NCBI RefSeq assembly: GCF_001039355.2
Contig: NW_019774958.1
Coordinates: 144,277 to 208,276, forward strand
DNA from: Lingula anatina
Taxonomy: Eukaryota > Brachiopoda > Lingulata > Lingulida > Lingulidae
Direction of reading: 5' to 3'
DNA length: 64,000 nt
Both the position numbers and the translations under genes were made by a program. Within the stretch, counting starts at the first letter, position 1, and every line of letters begins with the position of its first letter. The notes beneath the pieces were generated by a model. The model had not been told where the DNA came from, did not search any database, and saw only the letters and a program-made list of their open reading frames with translations. This document shows, piece after piece, positions 22,799 to 35,560 of the stretch.

Positions 22799-25700
22799 TC
22801 AGCACCATCCCGGTGTCCAAACTCCCCCAAAATTGTTCGGATTTCCTTTGTTATCCCCCGGTGGGGCATTCGCGGGTACCATCTCTTGCTGTGCCAGTTC
22901 CAACTTCATCTTCATATCTTGCACAACTTGGGGCATGGTGTGGACCAAATTTTTCTGCTCCGTAGGATCATCTGCGGGGAGAGAACAAAATCAGAACAAA
23001 TCAAGGGTGCAACAAAACGATGTACTATACGTAATCTGCTTAACACTTAAAAGGTACGTACTCTATACGGGATTTATGAAATGAATTTTACTAGGGAGAA
23101 AAATTATCTTACTCATTCACTGTGGCTTGACCCGTCCCTGCACTTGGATTGTCTTAGTCCATTTTTAATTAAATGATTTAGTTTCAACAGGTACTGTCAA
23201 AGTCAGGCACTTTTATTTAGCGGTTTTATATTTTTAAGGGCTGAAGCTTTGCAGGAAATGTAGATACAGAATACAGGACTTTGAAAAAATGTCAAACGCA
23301 TAAAGTAACCTTTAAGTGTTTAACTGGAAGCCCCCCCCCCCTCCCAGCAAGTAATATAAGACACATATAGTGCTTCATTTTTAAAACTTACCCCTTATAT
23401 TAAACAGTGCGTGCTCAAAATATTCTGGTAGCGTTTTCGATTTCCGCATGTATTTGTGGAAGACATCAAGGCTGTCTCTGTCATCATCCAAGTTCAAATA
23501 CTTTCGGGACTGTTGAAACTTTGGTGGTACGGCCCAGCCACTGAACGGCCCAGGGAATCCTTTGATGTACTTGTAATCGCCGACTCTAAAAATGTACCAT
23601 GGGCAAGAATTCGTCATATGCCAAAAGATAATATTAGTATTAGATCATCTGGAGCTTGGGCAAAATCCAGTGACCACCCTGAATTTCAATGGACACTGGG
23701 GTCTTACCTCTATATTGAGTTGGTGAGTTCTCAGCGTCCTTTAAAACACGGACTCGGGGGTGGGGGCGGGGTGGGGTGGCAGACTCAGAGGGGGGTGATC
23801 TGCAGCAGATTTGGGATTAGATCCTTGATTACAAACACACTCAACTAAAGATTGCCATAAGCACTTCACTCAGTGTTTTCTTAGAATTAAAGCTTACTGT
23901 GCAGAATACATATTAGGATTCCATGTAAAAAAATATTTCATGATACCTGATAGCGGCATGCCCTTGGAGTGGAGGGAGTTTATTGTCTAAGTGATAGACG
24001 AACTCTGTTCTAGCGGAATCTTTTCCAAGCTCCAGCATAGGCCACAAGTTCATACTGTCCATGCTTTTGTTTGCAGCTAAAGATATGAAAAAAAATCATG
24101 TTTATAGTTATTCCACGTTTTATGTATAGTTATTATATTAGTCTTTTTGAAGTGAAAATTATTGCTCTCTGGATTATACTCAACAATCTTTGAATTACCT
24201 GGAGAGGCACCAGCAACGGCAAGAAATGTTTGGAACCAATCGACAGCGTGGAATTTTCTGGAATGTACATAACTGTTTATTCTATTTCGCCCTCATTTTT
24301 TTTTTTTTTTTTTTTTTTTTTGATACCTCAGTAATAGTCTCTACTAAATGTGACCCAGATTGTCTGTCCACGAGCAAAATAAAGACTAGACTTCAAAGAC
24401 GACATATATACAACAAAGAAAAATATTTAATACGATGAAATCTGGACAAGAGGAGTGGCGGAAGTGTCTCACGAAAATTCTTTAAGGCCATAGGTCTAAG
24501 TCACAAAATATCTTAATCCGAAACCGAAATATTAAGACCACATTTCGTCTTACATTTAATTAAGGAGGTATAAGTTAATTTGATCTCAAATCGAAGCAGC
24601 TCTGTCCTTTTTCTTTTACCCAACGATACGCCGTTACCTACCCGTTGTGCCTGTATCCTGTCTTCTGTAGCATAGGGCCGTGGACGAATGCGACCGCTCT
24701 GGTGCCACCTTCCCAAATAGTATCCTTGGAACCTCGAAGAGGAAAGTTGTTCCCTCCCTGGTTAGGGTTACCTCCATTCTTCAAATAAAGAGCAATTAAC
24801 ACAGAAATCTTTGGGCCACCTTTAGTGTTCTTATTAAGACACCGTCAGATTATAAAATGTCTGCTAATTACGCTGAAAAGATAACTCCCTGTTTTTCGCC
24901 AAGTACATGTAGTACGTTTTGTAATATATGAAATCAATTACTTTGTCTCGATAGTATATACTGGTATACGAATACTCACATCAGACGTAAAAGCTATCAG
25001 AGTGTTGTCATAGAGTCCAGCTTCTTTGAGTGCAGTTGTGATGTTTCCAATTGCTTCATCCATAGCACTTACCATACCTGTCATACAATGACTTTAAGTT
25101 TACAAAAATTGATAGAAAAAAAAAGCATCGTTGAAAATGAGAAATGGGGGCATATTTAATATTAATGTCAAATGTCATTTTTTTTTCTGTGAAAATGCAA
25201 TTTTCTATAATTTAGATATTTGCCGTTGAATTCACACAGAATAAATCAACAAATTGAACGTACCAGAAAAATTTCTTCTGGTTTCATCTTGAATATGAGC
25301 ATACATGTTTGAATAGCGGTGTGGGACCTGACAAAAAAAGGCAAAATAGTTTTAAAATGTACCTGAAATAAACTACTTCACGTGGAAATGTGTTGTGAAC
25401 TTTTGTGAAAAGATATATATGATTCATTGTACATTCTTTAACGCCCTTATATAAAATATATCTTAATATACTGAAAATTCTAAGTATAAATCATTAGGAA
25501 ATGCTCACCTGTACTGGAGCGTGCACATTCTGGAAAGGCAAGTACAAAAAGAGAGGTCTGCTCTTGTCGTGGTTGGTGATAATGCGCTTGGCTCTCTTGG
25601 CGAACAGCTCCTAAATGACAAGTGGAATGGAGCGACATGCCAGCATTTGCATACGTGGTATAATCTCTGATAATCGAGGTATTGTTAAAGCGTGCGAAAA

Positions 25701-27881
25701 TAAACTGTCGATACATGTAGGGGCCTACGTAAATGCATTTTATGAGGTTCAGATTTACATATTTTGACAATATTCATTGGCATAAAGTCTTCTGAACAAA
25801 TTTGGATTTTAGACTCAAAATAAATATCATAATTATAATTATAATTATTATTATGACCTTTTCACATCACAGGGTATACATGCACATCTAGTATTGGTTC
25901 ATAAAAATTGCGTTCCTACATGAAGAAACGAATAAAAATAGCATTTCCTTGAATAGCATAGTTGATATACTGCATTAAATGTTATGACCAGTCTTACCGC
26001 TGAGTAGATTCCACCGTCTAACCGGTCAGGCTTTTCGTTGTCCCATAAGTCCAACGCGTTAACACCTTCAAATAACATAGTGCATAATTCAACAAAAGTG
26101 CGATGTAAAAAAAGCGTCGCATAAACAACTAATATGTTTGAAATGTTTAAGATCATTTACACACATGTATGATTTTTTTTTTTAAATTTAACTTGAAAAT
26201 ATTATTGTCGCTGTTTTGTACATAAGGATGCACCACATTGTTTCCCTGACCCAGTCTTAAACGGATATTTTTCCAAATAAACTTATCATTATTTATTTAC
26301 AATAATTGTGTTCTTAAAGTCTGTTAGCAAGCAGCACAGATAGCGGTAATTAAACTCACCTAGCGTATGAGCATAGTAATCTTCCTGTCCGTTGTAAAAG
26401 CCGAAGAAACTGTCAAAACCGCGGTAGGTTGGTGTGCAATTCCAGTTGCAAAAGCCGAGGTGCCATCTTTTGTTAATAGAAAAAAATCAGCTGAAGAATA
26501 TAACGCCTAACTAACTTCAAATTAAACAAAAAAAGACCAAATACATGTTTATGATTCCTTTAGATTATATCAATGAATGATTACGAAAAAGCTAAAACTA
26601 GGATATAGATGTTACATTTGTAGATTATGCAAATAATATAACGGACTACAGTATACTGTCAGAACAGTTAACACTCAACCAACTCAACACCCGGTCCGGC
26701 TTGTACCCTGCATTTTCGGACTGCCCCGGAAATCGCATGGTGGAAAGAGACTCCCTCTCCCAACTAAATGTACGCTCTCCCCTCCCTCATGTACCCCCCC
26801 CCCCCCAAAAAAAAAAAAAAAAAAAGTGACTGCAATAATATTGGAATAATTCAATAAAAAGGATGATGTCAACATAGTTGTAAACAAAAAAACTCACTTT
26901 CCAATAATATGTGTTGCATAGCCTTGTTCTTTGAGCACCTCTGGCAGAAGAGTGACATTATAAGGGGCACACACCGGCTGCAGCGGAAATATAACCTGGT
27001 GTTGCAAGCCCGTCTTCCATGGATACAGACCTGTCAAAAAGGCACTTCTAGATCTGGAAAGGGGAAGAAAAAATTCCGACTATGCGCCAAGTGGATATAA
27101 AATGCTTACCTCTCTCAGTTTAAAGACGTCGGGATCATGTAACCTTGTAACCAACACAAGCACAGCGAAAGAAAAGACCACATTTTCTCATGAGTGAGGA
27201 ATGACTTATCTGTAGCATTGCATGTAAGCCGAGGCCGAGTCACATATTGGCAACTCAGCTAAACAATGTACACCAGATCCCCGTCTCACAAAGAATCTTT
27301 AGTTCCTAGTTGGCTAGGATGTTCCTGATAGGGTAGGACGTGTGCATGTGTCCATGTAACGTTGGCAACAAAGCTGTAAGGCAAGAAACTGACTAAAGTA
27401 TGACTTACAGGGCAGTATTCTTTAAAAGTCAACAAGATATATTTGACGCACGTGTTACTTACGGTGTGCATAAGGGGTGGACGTAACTCTGATTGAGGAT
27501 CACTCCCTCGCTGGCTAGTTTATCGATGTTGGGAGACAAAATATCGGGGTTGTTAAAACCCACGTCGTTGAAGCCTGAAACAGTAACAATAGATCAAAGG
27601 CATATATAAGTAAAAACGACACCTTTGTTTGATCAAAAAAACATCGACAGCAGCTATATCATGCACCCCTGCTTCGATTGCACTGCTGTATTAAATAGCA
27701 TATTTTCTTCCAACTGAACATATACTTCCAAATGTTTGAAAGTAGGCCCTTGTGAGTGCCCTTGTGACTTGCCTAAATCATCTGCAACTATAAACACAAT
27801 GTTTGGAAGCTTGGCATACGTAAAACTCGAGCAAAGACCCGCAACAAGCACGAGCACAGTCCAACATCTGTCTGGAGCCAT
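22799..27881 (-). CDS. arylsulfatase B-like sulfatase, copy 2 (13 exons, ~502 aa)
   Basis: Exons: 27881-27773, 27574-27463, 27053-26898, 26466-26360, 26065-25998, 25610-25509, 25327-25264, 25077-24980, 24778-24642, 24257-24199, 24076-23947, 23585-23392 and 22971-22799. They total 1,509 nt with all phases intact. It has the same order of features as copy 1: signal peptide, IVADDLG, CTPSR with the formylglycine Cys at about 72, GKWHLG, TSDNGG, a [10 protein letters not shown] segment, and the [10 protein letters not shown] end. It keeps the HTLG sequence at the end of exon 4 that copy 1 has shortened, and it is closer to copy 3 in exons 2 and 9. Intron 1 again starts GC. The role is expected to match copy 1 (GalNAc-4-sulfate hydrolysis). 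Divergence of expression or substrate is possible but not visible here. Confidence 0.93.
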
Positions 27882-29095
27882 GATTTGTGACCAAGACACT
27901 GTCTTCTGTTGTGTTTTATATAGCCTGTGCTATAAAGATAGTATGACGCAAACAATATGTAATAATGTCAATAAATAAGACGACCACGCCACGATAAAAA
28001 GTCAAAAGCCTATGTGCGTCGAGGTCAAAATGTAGGACAAAAAAGGATTTGGATTTGAGTTCATTAAGTGAACTTAGAACACTTTAAACCGTAACTTAGA
28101 ATGTCTCTTCTCAGAATCGCTCGTTTCAAGAAGCAGTCGATTATTTTCAATAGCATATGAGTATGTCATCGATATTATTTTGGTTCGCGCTGGGTGTCTA
28201 ATTTCTTCTTTTCTTTTTTTTTCCCTATTTTGAAATGTAACGTGAAAGCTACCCATTCAGAGCCCTGCGCTGTCCCCATTTGGGTCAGTTCACAAGTTCA
28301 ATATAGACCAAGACAATTGCGAAATATTTATTTCCTGAATTTAAAATATCGACCCTGGTTATTTCTCAACACTGTACATGTCTTACCGATAGTTTGAAAT
28401 TAGAAATCATTCGAATGAAATCAAGCTTAGAAACCAAAGTTTAAAAAAACTGATTAATAAAGGGGGCGCGGGAGAGGTAAAAATGAGACGTATATATAAC
28501 ACACATAACGAATGAATGATAAAATAAACAAATTAATTAATTGATTAATTAAGTAGTTCGTGTAATAATAACTTTACCTTGAGATTTCAACACTCCCCCC
28601 TCATCGCCAAGTTATATCATAATCCAAAACAGTAATTGAGGTGGAGACAGGTTAATCTTTCACGTAACAGAGCAAAAATTAGAACTCGAAAGCGGGTTTA
28701 ATTTAAAGACCGTGATTTTCTCAACAGTTTTGCATTGGGGAATAAAAAAGGATTAATTTTATTTTTATTATGATTATGCTTTATAAACGTCTCACGTGCA
28801 CTAGACGCCCTCTGCAAATAAAGATATAAAGATCACGCGTGGGTGGCGTATCAATGCAAAACAGGAACAAAAGGGATGGCGTGGTCTTTCAGAGTTAAAA
28901 ATTAACCAGAAAATCTATTTCTGAGCTGGGAGTGTTCATGTCAGACGGCAAGGACTGAGCTTTGAAGAACGTAAAAGACTAAACTTTGAGCAAGCAAAAT
29001 GGTCCTTAGTATTCGATTCTCATCAATGCCAAAACACGTTCAACAATTCATACTGTTTTGGTCTTCATGTTTGTATCAAACTGCCAGACACTAAA
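27882..29095. repeat. duplicated 5' flank of arylsulfatase copy 2
   Basis: Matches 21245-22430 over its length, including the AGCAAGCAAAATGGTCC word near the far end. After about 29100 it is followed by sequence matching 40010-40240. Confidence 0.85.
27914..27922 (-). promoter_or_regulatory. TATA box of arylsulfatase copy 2
   Basis: TATATAAAA on the minus strand, about 33 bases before the ATG, at the position matching the box of copy 1. Confidence 0.6.
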
Positions 29096-29479
29096 CAGGT
29101 ACCCTCTACCAGTTCCACAAGATATTTACAGATACATATAGAAAAGTAAACGGGTCCAATGAGAGGACTCGGTATACAACCAAAAACCGGTGTTCGATTT
29201 TGCAAATAGGCCTACACTACTGCTGTGATGATTTTGTACAATATATGCATGGTGTATATGTATCAACTAAGCTTAGACTTATACATATGCTTATTTAAAG
29301 CAGTGAAAGAATTGCTTTTTCCCTTAAAACACATTTACGTATATTTTCAATAAAGCATCATCTTTGGAGGTACCCAAGACCCGGTAAACATCATGCGAAA
29401 TCCGTTCTCGACGATACATTGTTGAAACTGAGTAAAGTTATTTTGGAAATTAGTCCATGACCCAAATTGAAAAAAGGCC

Positions 29480-30430
29480 TTATTTGAGGATTTGGCTGCA
29501 CCCCCGTCAGGCAAAGGTTTTATGATTGATTCTTGTAGTTTAGAATCTAAATTTTTCATTTCTGCTCGTTTCCGGCTTGTACAGGTGTCCGTTTGTACCG
29601 GAAACCGAAAATCAAAGATGGCCGCCGATAAATTCATGTGTAAACTGTACATACAAAAATTGATTTTAAAGTTACTTAATAACTAAATATAATCAAAATT
29701 TGCACTGGTCACAAGTACTTAGGCCTTATTTGGTTTTTCAGGCATTTTACATTTTTGAAGGTGGAGACCGAATTCAAGATGGTGGCCATTTTCCTTACTT
29801 TTTGTGAAAATACAAAAACATAAATTTGATTTTTTTTTCAATTAACCAAAAATTAGAAATATTTAACGTTTTGATGGATTTGAATTAGTTGAAGTCTATA
29901 TTTTTAATTTATACCAGTTAATTTATCTTAAAATTGTATATTTGAATACAGATGGCTCAAATCCAAGATGGCCACCACATGAAATAGGCTTTTTGTTTTG
30001 ATATGTCAACAAGCCTTTCTTAGTATAAAACATCTCAGAATGAAGAATTTATTGCACGGGTTATGATATGGAATGTATGACTGAATAATTTAAATTGTTT
30101 TGAGACTTTGTTCAGGGTTGAAAATCCAAAATGGCTGCCAATTTTTGGATTCAAAGCATACATCATTTTGATTTGCATGTTGAAAAACATCAAACTGAAT
30201 AATAAGCAAATCAAAAACATTTATTTTTTGATAATTTATCTGTATTGCAATGTCCTTTTGCTTCTTGGGCACTTAATTCTATCAAAAAGTGGTTATCTTT
30301 GCTTCGTTTGTCATGATTCCAAGTTGGCCATTGATAAAATTGAACTGCAGGCTACCCGTGTGAACAATACTACATGTTGTGAGCCTTACTTAATGCATAT
30401 TTCTGTGCTTTATTGCTTTATTTTAATTTT
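29480..30430. repeat. degenerate tandem repeat with an AAGATGGCC core
   Basis: The core CAAGATGGCCGCC, with variants, recurs near 29610, 29770, 29960, 30124 and 30317, spaced about 160 to 195 bases in AT-rich sequence. No coding frame is shared. It interrupts sequence that is otherwise part of the duplicated arylsulfatase flank. Confidence 0.65.
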
Positions 30431-30439
30431 GAATTAAAG

Positions 30440-31470
30440 GCACAATAGAATGCTTGTAACGTACGCGTGTAATTAAGTACGGACAGTTCGTGAGTACGTT
30501 AATGCTTGGGTTATATAAAGCCAAGCAAGCAAGAATATTTTCGTCATAAATAAAATATTTTCAATCCTTAGGATGGATTCACCCCCAAAAACAAAAAGTG
30601 TAATAATTAGCTTCTGAAAATTGTCACCTCATAGCCGTTTTCAAGCATTAAACTTTGTTTAATATATTTTCCATTGGTGGATGATATGATGCATATCCAG
30701 TTTATATAAAATGCATAATTTTCTTATATCGGTATGTATAAGAAAAAAGTGATTATCCCCAGTATTTCTACATGAATGTTACCTACACCTTTGTGTAGCC
30801 AAAGGCTAATGACACGTCATCTCGTTACCACTGTTAGTATGACCCCCCCCCCCCCCATTTCACAGTCTAAACCCCACCCAATGACACTTACTTTAACAAT
30901 GGACCATACAAGCACTGTGGTCAAGGGCTGAAGAGTGTGGAACTCATCACCATGTGAAAGCGGTCCGTCTCAGAAATGTGGCTAATGGTTTCTTCATGTC
31001 ATCATCTTCTTTATCCTTGAAGTAGAAAACAAAAGAAATCAGTTCCCCGTATTTACTTAGGTTCGTGGCTAATTGCTGTGCATAGTCTTTGCCTTGTCAA
31101 AGTGAACAATCTCGTAAATGTGGATATGGGCTTGTGGGTCCTGGGATGTGGTCTGTGCCTGGGGAACACCGTCCGTCTCAGAAATGTGGCTAAGGGCTTC
31201 TTCATGTCATCATCTTATTTATCCTTGAAGAAGAAATTTAAAGAAATTAGTTCCCGGTTCCAAACTTTAGACCCCAGCCTAATAATACTTACTTTCTAGG
31301 TCCGCAGCCAATGGCTGTGGTTAGTCTTTCCCTTGTCAAAGCTTAACATCTCGTGAATGTGAATTAAGGCTTGTTGGTCCTGGTCTGTGCCTGGGGAAAT
31401 CCATCTCCATGTGAAAGCAGTCGGTCTCAGAAATGTTGCTAAGGGCTTCATACATGCGTACTTCCGCACA
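30440..31470. repeat. third, diverged version of the 8.6-10 kb repeat region
   Basis: 30440-30870 matches 8595-8990. From about 30895 to 31450 there are three diverged relatives of the 245-bp unit, with the same CCTGGGATGTGGTCTGTGCC word. On the minus strand one unit (near 31085-31200) reads EALSHISETDGVPQAQTTS. Confidence 0.75.
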
Positions 31471-31815
31471 AGCGAACAGTGATCCACATACCTGTAGGAT
31501 TGTTTACACTGAGAAATCTGGTACAACCGAGGTTCGTTCCGAGACTGTCGCTTTAAAAGACATACTGACGCGAAATTAAAAGAATCTTAGATGCATATTC
31601 ATAAGAGCCTTACACACAAAGCTGAACTTGAATAAAGAATGAAGGGTCCCATGTTCCAAATATCAGACTTGACAACTTCCCAGTTAGGACTGAAACCGGG
31701 ATATATGTATACACTAAGATATCATCTACAAGTATAGGGTATGCCATTTTTTTATGAATAAATATGGATAATTTTCTCCTTTATCACTGATATGAACCCT
31801 CTCCGTGAAGTAAAA

Positions 31816-31817
<2 letters not shown>

Positions 31818-31893
<76 letters not shown>

Positions 31894-31909
31894 TCCAACG
31901 GTTATATAA

Positions 31910-31951
<42 letters not shown>
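31818..31951. repeat. TA then GA microsatellites (block C)
   Basis: About 37 TA units, a short spacer, and about 18 GA units at the site that is CA/GA in blocks A and B. Confidence 0.97.
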
Positions 31952-31955
<4 letters not shown>

Positions 31956-32290
31956 AACGCCGTTCTGTGATGATGCTCCAACGGAGCAAGTGCACTTTTT
32001 ATTTCACTGTTCAATTTATGATGACGACATTAAACTCCCTACTTTTGGTTACTCAGTGGACTGGATATATGATATGAACGTAAAAATTGTACATGTACAT
32101 TACAGTGCACACCAGAAAACTGATCAAGTGTTGATTCACCATGTATGTGCTTGGTGAAAAAATAAAATCAATGATTATTATTTATCTAGTTGGTCGTTTA
32201 TATGTTGTTATTATTATTATTTTATTATAAATTGTTGTCAATGATAAACATGACGTCTTATGGTGACAATATTAATATTAATAAAACAAT

Positions 32291-32361
32291 ATCCCTGCAG
32301 GCAAACGACATTGATTCTACGTTGATTCAACGGTGAATCAATGTAGTTTGTCTGCTGGGAT
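32291..32361. mobile_element. 71-bp hairpin element
   Basis: ATCCCTGCAGGCAAACGACAT at the left is the near-complement of the last 21 bases, ending CTGCTGGGAT. The middle is a TTGATTCAACG palindrome. It is absent from blocks A and B, so it inserted after the duplication. It is a minimal MITE or foldback element. Confidence 0.65.
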
Positions 32362-34759
32362 TATTTTAGTCTCTTAATCTCAAAAAGACCGCGCCACACA
32401 GAAGCCGGGCAGTTTTAGGGGCACATTCCAAGTGAAATTATCATTCTACGTAGATCGATCCAACTCTGCTGGGACTCTCGCTAAATGCAATCAGATTAAC
32501 AGATGTACACGCCTTTTCCTCGCATTGCGCAAAATCTGGATTATACATTGTACCAGTGCGTTGGAAACAAGAGGAGGCGTAGGACGATAATCTCATTGAA
32601 ATTATTTCGTCACGTCACATCAGGAAAGGTAAAGCTTTTTAAATTGTAAATGATAGCCATTCTGCATATACCCATGCTATATTTACATAGTTGGATATGG
32701 TAACTGAAGTCCAACATCGTACTCTGGACTCTCTCTCTCTCTCTCTCTCCTTGGTCGAGGGTTCTCTTTTTCTCAATGTATGGTTTTGTTTAAACGTAGG
32801 TCAAAACTGTCACAAATCAGAGCTTTTATGTGGCCATTAAATTACTGTCAGTATACTCATGTCTATATTGATTCTACTACAGTAGATAACCATTTATTAT
32901 CATTATCTTTTCGAGAAAAGCGCTTGACTTGATTTTTATTACGTTATTATTTCATTTATGTATCCATTCATTTTACATAAGTGCAGGTCAATAAAATAAA
33001 ATTAGAGAGTGAAAATGTGTTAGCCAATATTTCAGAACAAGAATTCTTCATAGTACACTATATCACATAATTCCAAAATGCTAAGTTTATATTCAGTTTA
33101 TGGAAGAAGATATATTGCAGTGGCGTACTTTCTTGTTCCCTTCTCCAGGTTCACAGATGAATTTGTTTCGAGTTATTCAAAGATAGTGCTCGGGCAATTA
33201 TGTGTGCTTTCCTTAACAGCGAGTATTTTTGCATAGAATTCACGTCATCACTCAGCTTGCCTCTTGTATTTATCCTCACTCACCCATTTAAAAAATACAT
33301 ATTGGTATGTTTTTTTGCTACTGAGAGGCGATATTTTCTTCATAGAAATCAGTTTAATCGTAAATCATATTGAAATGAAATAGCATGAAACAAATGGCTA
33401 AAAGAAATTTTAAGCACTATAGCTCCTTCCTCAGTCCGAAGAAAGAATAGCCAACATAAAAACAAACAAAAAAATCAAATGACAAAAAAGTTTAAAAAAA
33501 AACTTCGTTAGTACTTTTCATCAAGTCAATTCATTTTAAACCGACACTATTCCATAGTAAATGTACATGTAATATCAACATTATCAGCACCATCCCGGTG
33601 TCCAAACTCCCCCAAAATTGTTCGGGTTTCCTTTGTTATCCCCCGGTGGGGCATTCGCGGGTACCATCTCTTGTTGTGCCAATTTTAACTTCATCCTCAA
33701 CTCTCGCACAACTTTGGGCATGGTAAGGACCAAATTTTTGTGCTCCGTAGGATCATCTGCGGGGGAAATAGAAATTCAGAACAATACAATAATGCAACAA
33801 AACAATCTACGTAATCTGCGTATTAAAGGTACTCTGCATGTGATTTACCAGCCAAAATAAATTTTACTAGGGGAGAAAAAAATTCTCCTGCTCACTAACC
33901 ATTGCTCAACCCGTCACTGTACTTGGATTAGATCTTTTATTCCATTTTTCATTCAGTGATTTAGTTCTAAATGACTGGTCAGTCTTTCTGTTCATTTCAA
34001 AAGAAACTGTCGACGTCAGTCACTTTAATTTGGGGGATTTTATATTTTTAAGGTCTGCACACAGAATAAATAGCCTTGAAAAAATCAAACGCGTAAAGTA
34101 TACCCTTAAGCGTTTAACTGGAAAGAACAGCCCCAACAAGCAATTACAGAATTATTTAGTATTTTATTTTTTAAAACATACCCCTTATATTATACAGTCC
34201 ATGCCCCAAATATCCTGGTAAAGTTTTTGAATTCTGCATGTATTTGTGGAGGGCATCGAGGCTGTCTCTGTGATCATCCAAGTTCAAATACTTTTGGGAT
34301 TGTTGCACCTTTGGTGGTACGGCCCAGCCACTGAACGGCCCAGGGAATCCTTTGATGTACTTGTAATCGCCGACTCTAAAAATGAACCATGGGCAAGAAT
34401 TCGTCATATGCCAAAATATTTTATCAGTATTACATCATCTGGAGCTTGGGCAAAATCCAGTGACCACCTTGAATTTCAATGGACACTGGGGTCTTACCTC
34501 TATATTGAGTTGGTGAGTTCCCAGCGTTCTTTAAAACACGGACTTGGGGAAGGGGGGTTGGGCAGGGATGGCGGACTCGGGGGAGGGGGGATCTGCAGCA
34601 GATCTGGGATTTGAACCTTGCTTACAAACACGCTCCATTAAAGATTGCCATAAGCATTTCACTCAGTGTTTTCTTAGAATTATAATATACTGTACAGAAT
34701 AAATGTTTGGCGCGCATAGGATTCTATGTAATTACTTGAAAAACACTCCAAGAGCGCAG

Positions 34760-34979
34760 ACCTCCGCCAAGGCAGCGATTTTTTATTATTATTGATTATT
34801 GATTAATTATTGATCCTGATCACCACCAAAAACTAATCACCTCTTCCTTGGCCCACTTCTGACAGTTCCTGAAAATTTCATCAAAATCGGTCCATAACTT
34901 TTTTAGTTATGTTGATGACAAACAAACAAACAAACAGACAGACAAACAGGGGCGAAAACATAACCTCCTTGGCGGAGGT
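34760..34979. mobile_element. inverted-repeat element inserted in intron 11 of arylsulfatase copy 3
   Basis: ACCTCCGCCAAGG at 34760-34772 and CCTTGGCGGAGGT at 34967-34979 are perfect inverted repeats. The interior has a TTTCATCAAAATCGGTCC segment and CAAA/CAGA simple repeats. This ending resembles a repeat widespread in marine invertebrate genomes (recall, not a search). It is absent from the same intron of copies 1 and 2. Confidence 0.75.
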
Positions 34980-35321
34980 AAAAGAAATAAATGAAATAAT
35001 AACAGTACCTGATAGCGGCATGCCCTTGGAGTGGAGGGAATTTATTGTCTAAGTGATAGACGAACTCTGTTCTAGCGGAATCTATTCCAAACTTCAGCAT
35101 AGGCCACAGGTTCATACTGTCCATGTTAATGTTTTCGGCTAAAGATATGAAAAAGATCATACTCATAAAGTAACTCCACATGTTTTATGTATTGTAACTA
35201 TATTAGTCCTTTTGAAGTGAAAATTGTTATCGTCTCGATTATACTCAAAAATCTTTAGGTTGAATTACCTGGAGAGCCACCAGCAACCGCCAGAAAAGTT
35301 TGGAACCAATCGACAGCGTGG

Positions 35322-35560
35322 AATTTTCTGGAATGTACATAACTGTTTATTCTGTTTCGCCCTCATTTTTTCGGTACCTCAGTAATTGTCTCTAATAAAT
35401 GTGAGCCAGATTGTCTGTTCACGAGGAAAATAAAGACTAGTGGAATTTTCTGGAATGTACATAACTGTTTATTCTATTTAGCCCTCTTTTTTTCTTTTTT
35501 TTTTTTTTGGTACCTCAGTAATGGTCTCCAGTAAATGTGACCCAGATTGTCTGTCTGACT
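35322..35560. repeat. ~117-bp tandem duplication in intron 9 of arylsulfatase copy 3
   Basis: The segment from TGGAATTTTCTGGAATGTAC to the CAGATTGTCTGT word occurs twice in a row (from about 35320 and from about 35438). It therefore duplicates the acceptor and the first bases of exon 10. Confidence 0.8.

Larger units (their letters stand above)
31480..32995. repeat. segmental duplication block C (diverged)
   Basis: Matches the later half of blocks A and B (about 11200-12690 and 14010-15476), with more substitutions and with private insertions. Sequence after it, to about 33420, continues to match 15480-15950 and leads straight into arylsulfatase copy 3. Confidence 0.85.

Noticed and set aside
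9000-33000. CRISPR-like array or prokaryotic operon
   Set aside because: The repeats are long, diverged and spaced by repeat sequence rather than unique spacers, and the genes have introns.
34903-35181. Minus-strand frame ending in a Cys/Val-rich tail after arylsulfatase exon 11
   Set aside because: The tail is read-through into the inverted-repeat insertion; the donor at 35008 ends the exon.
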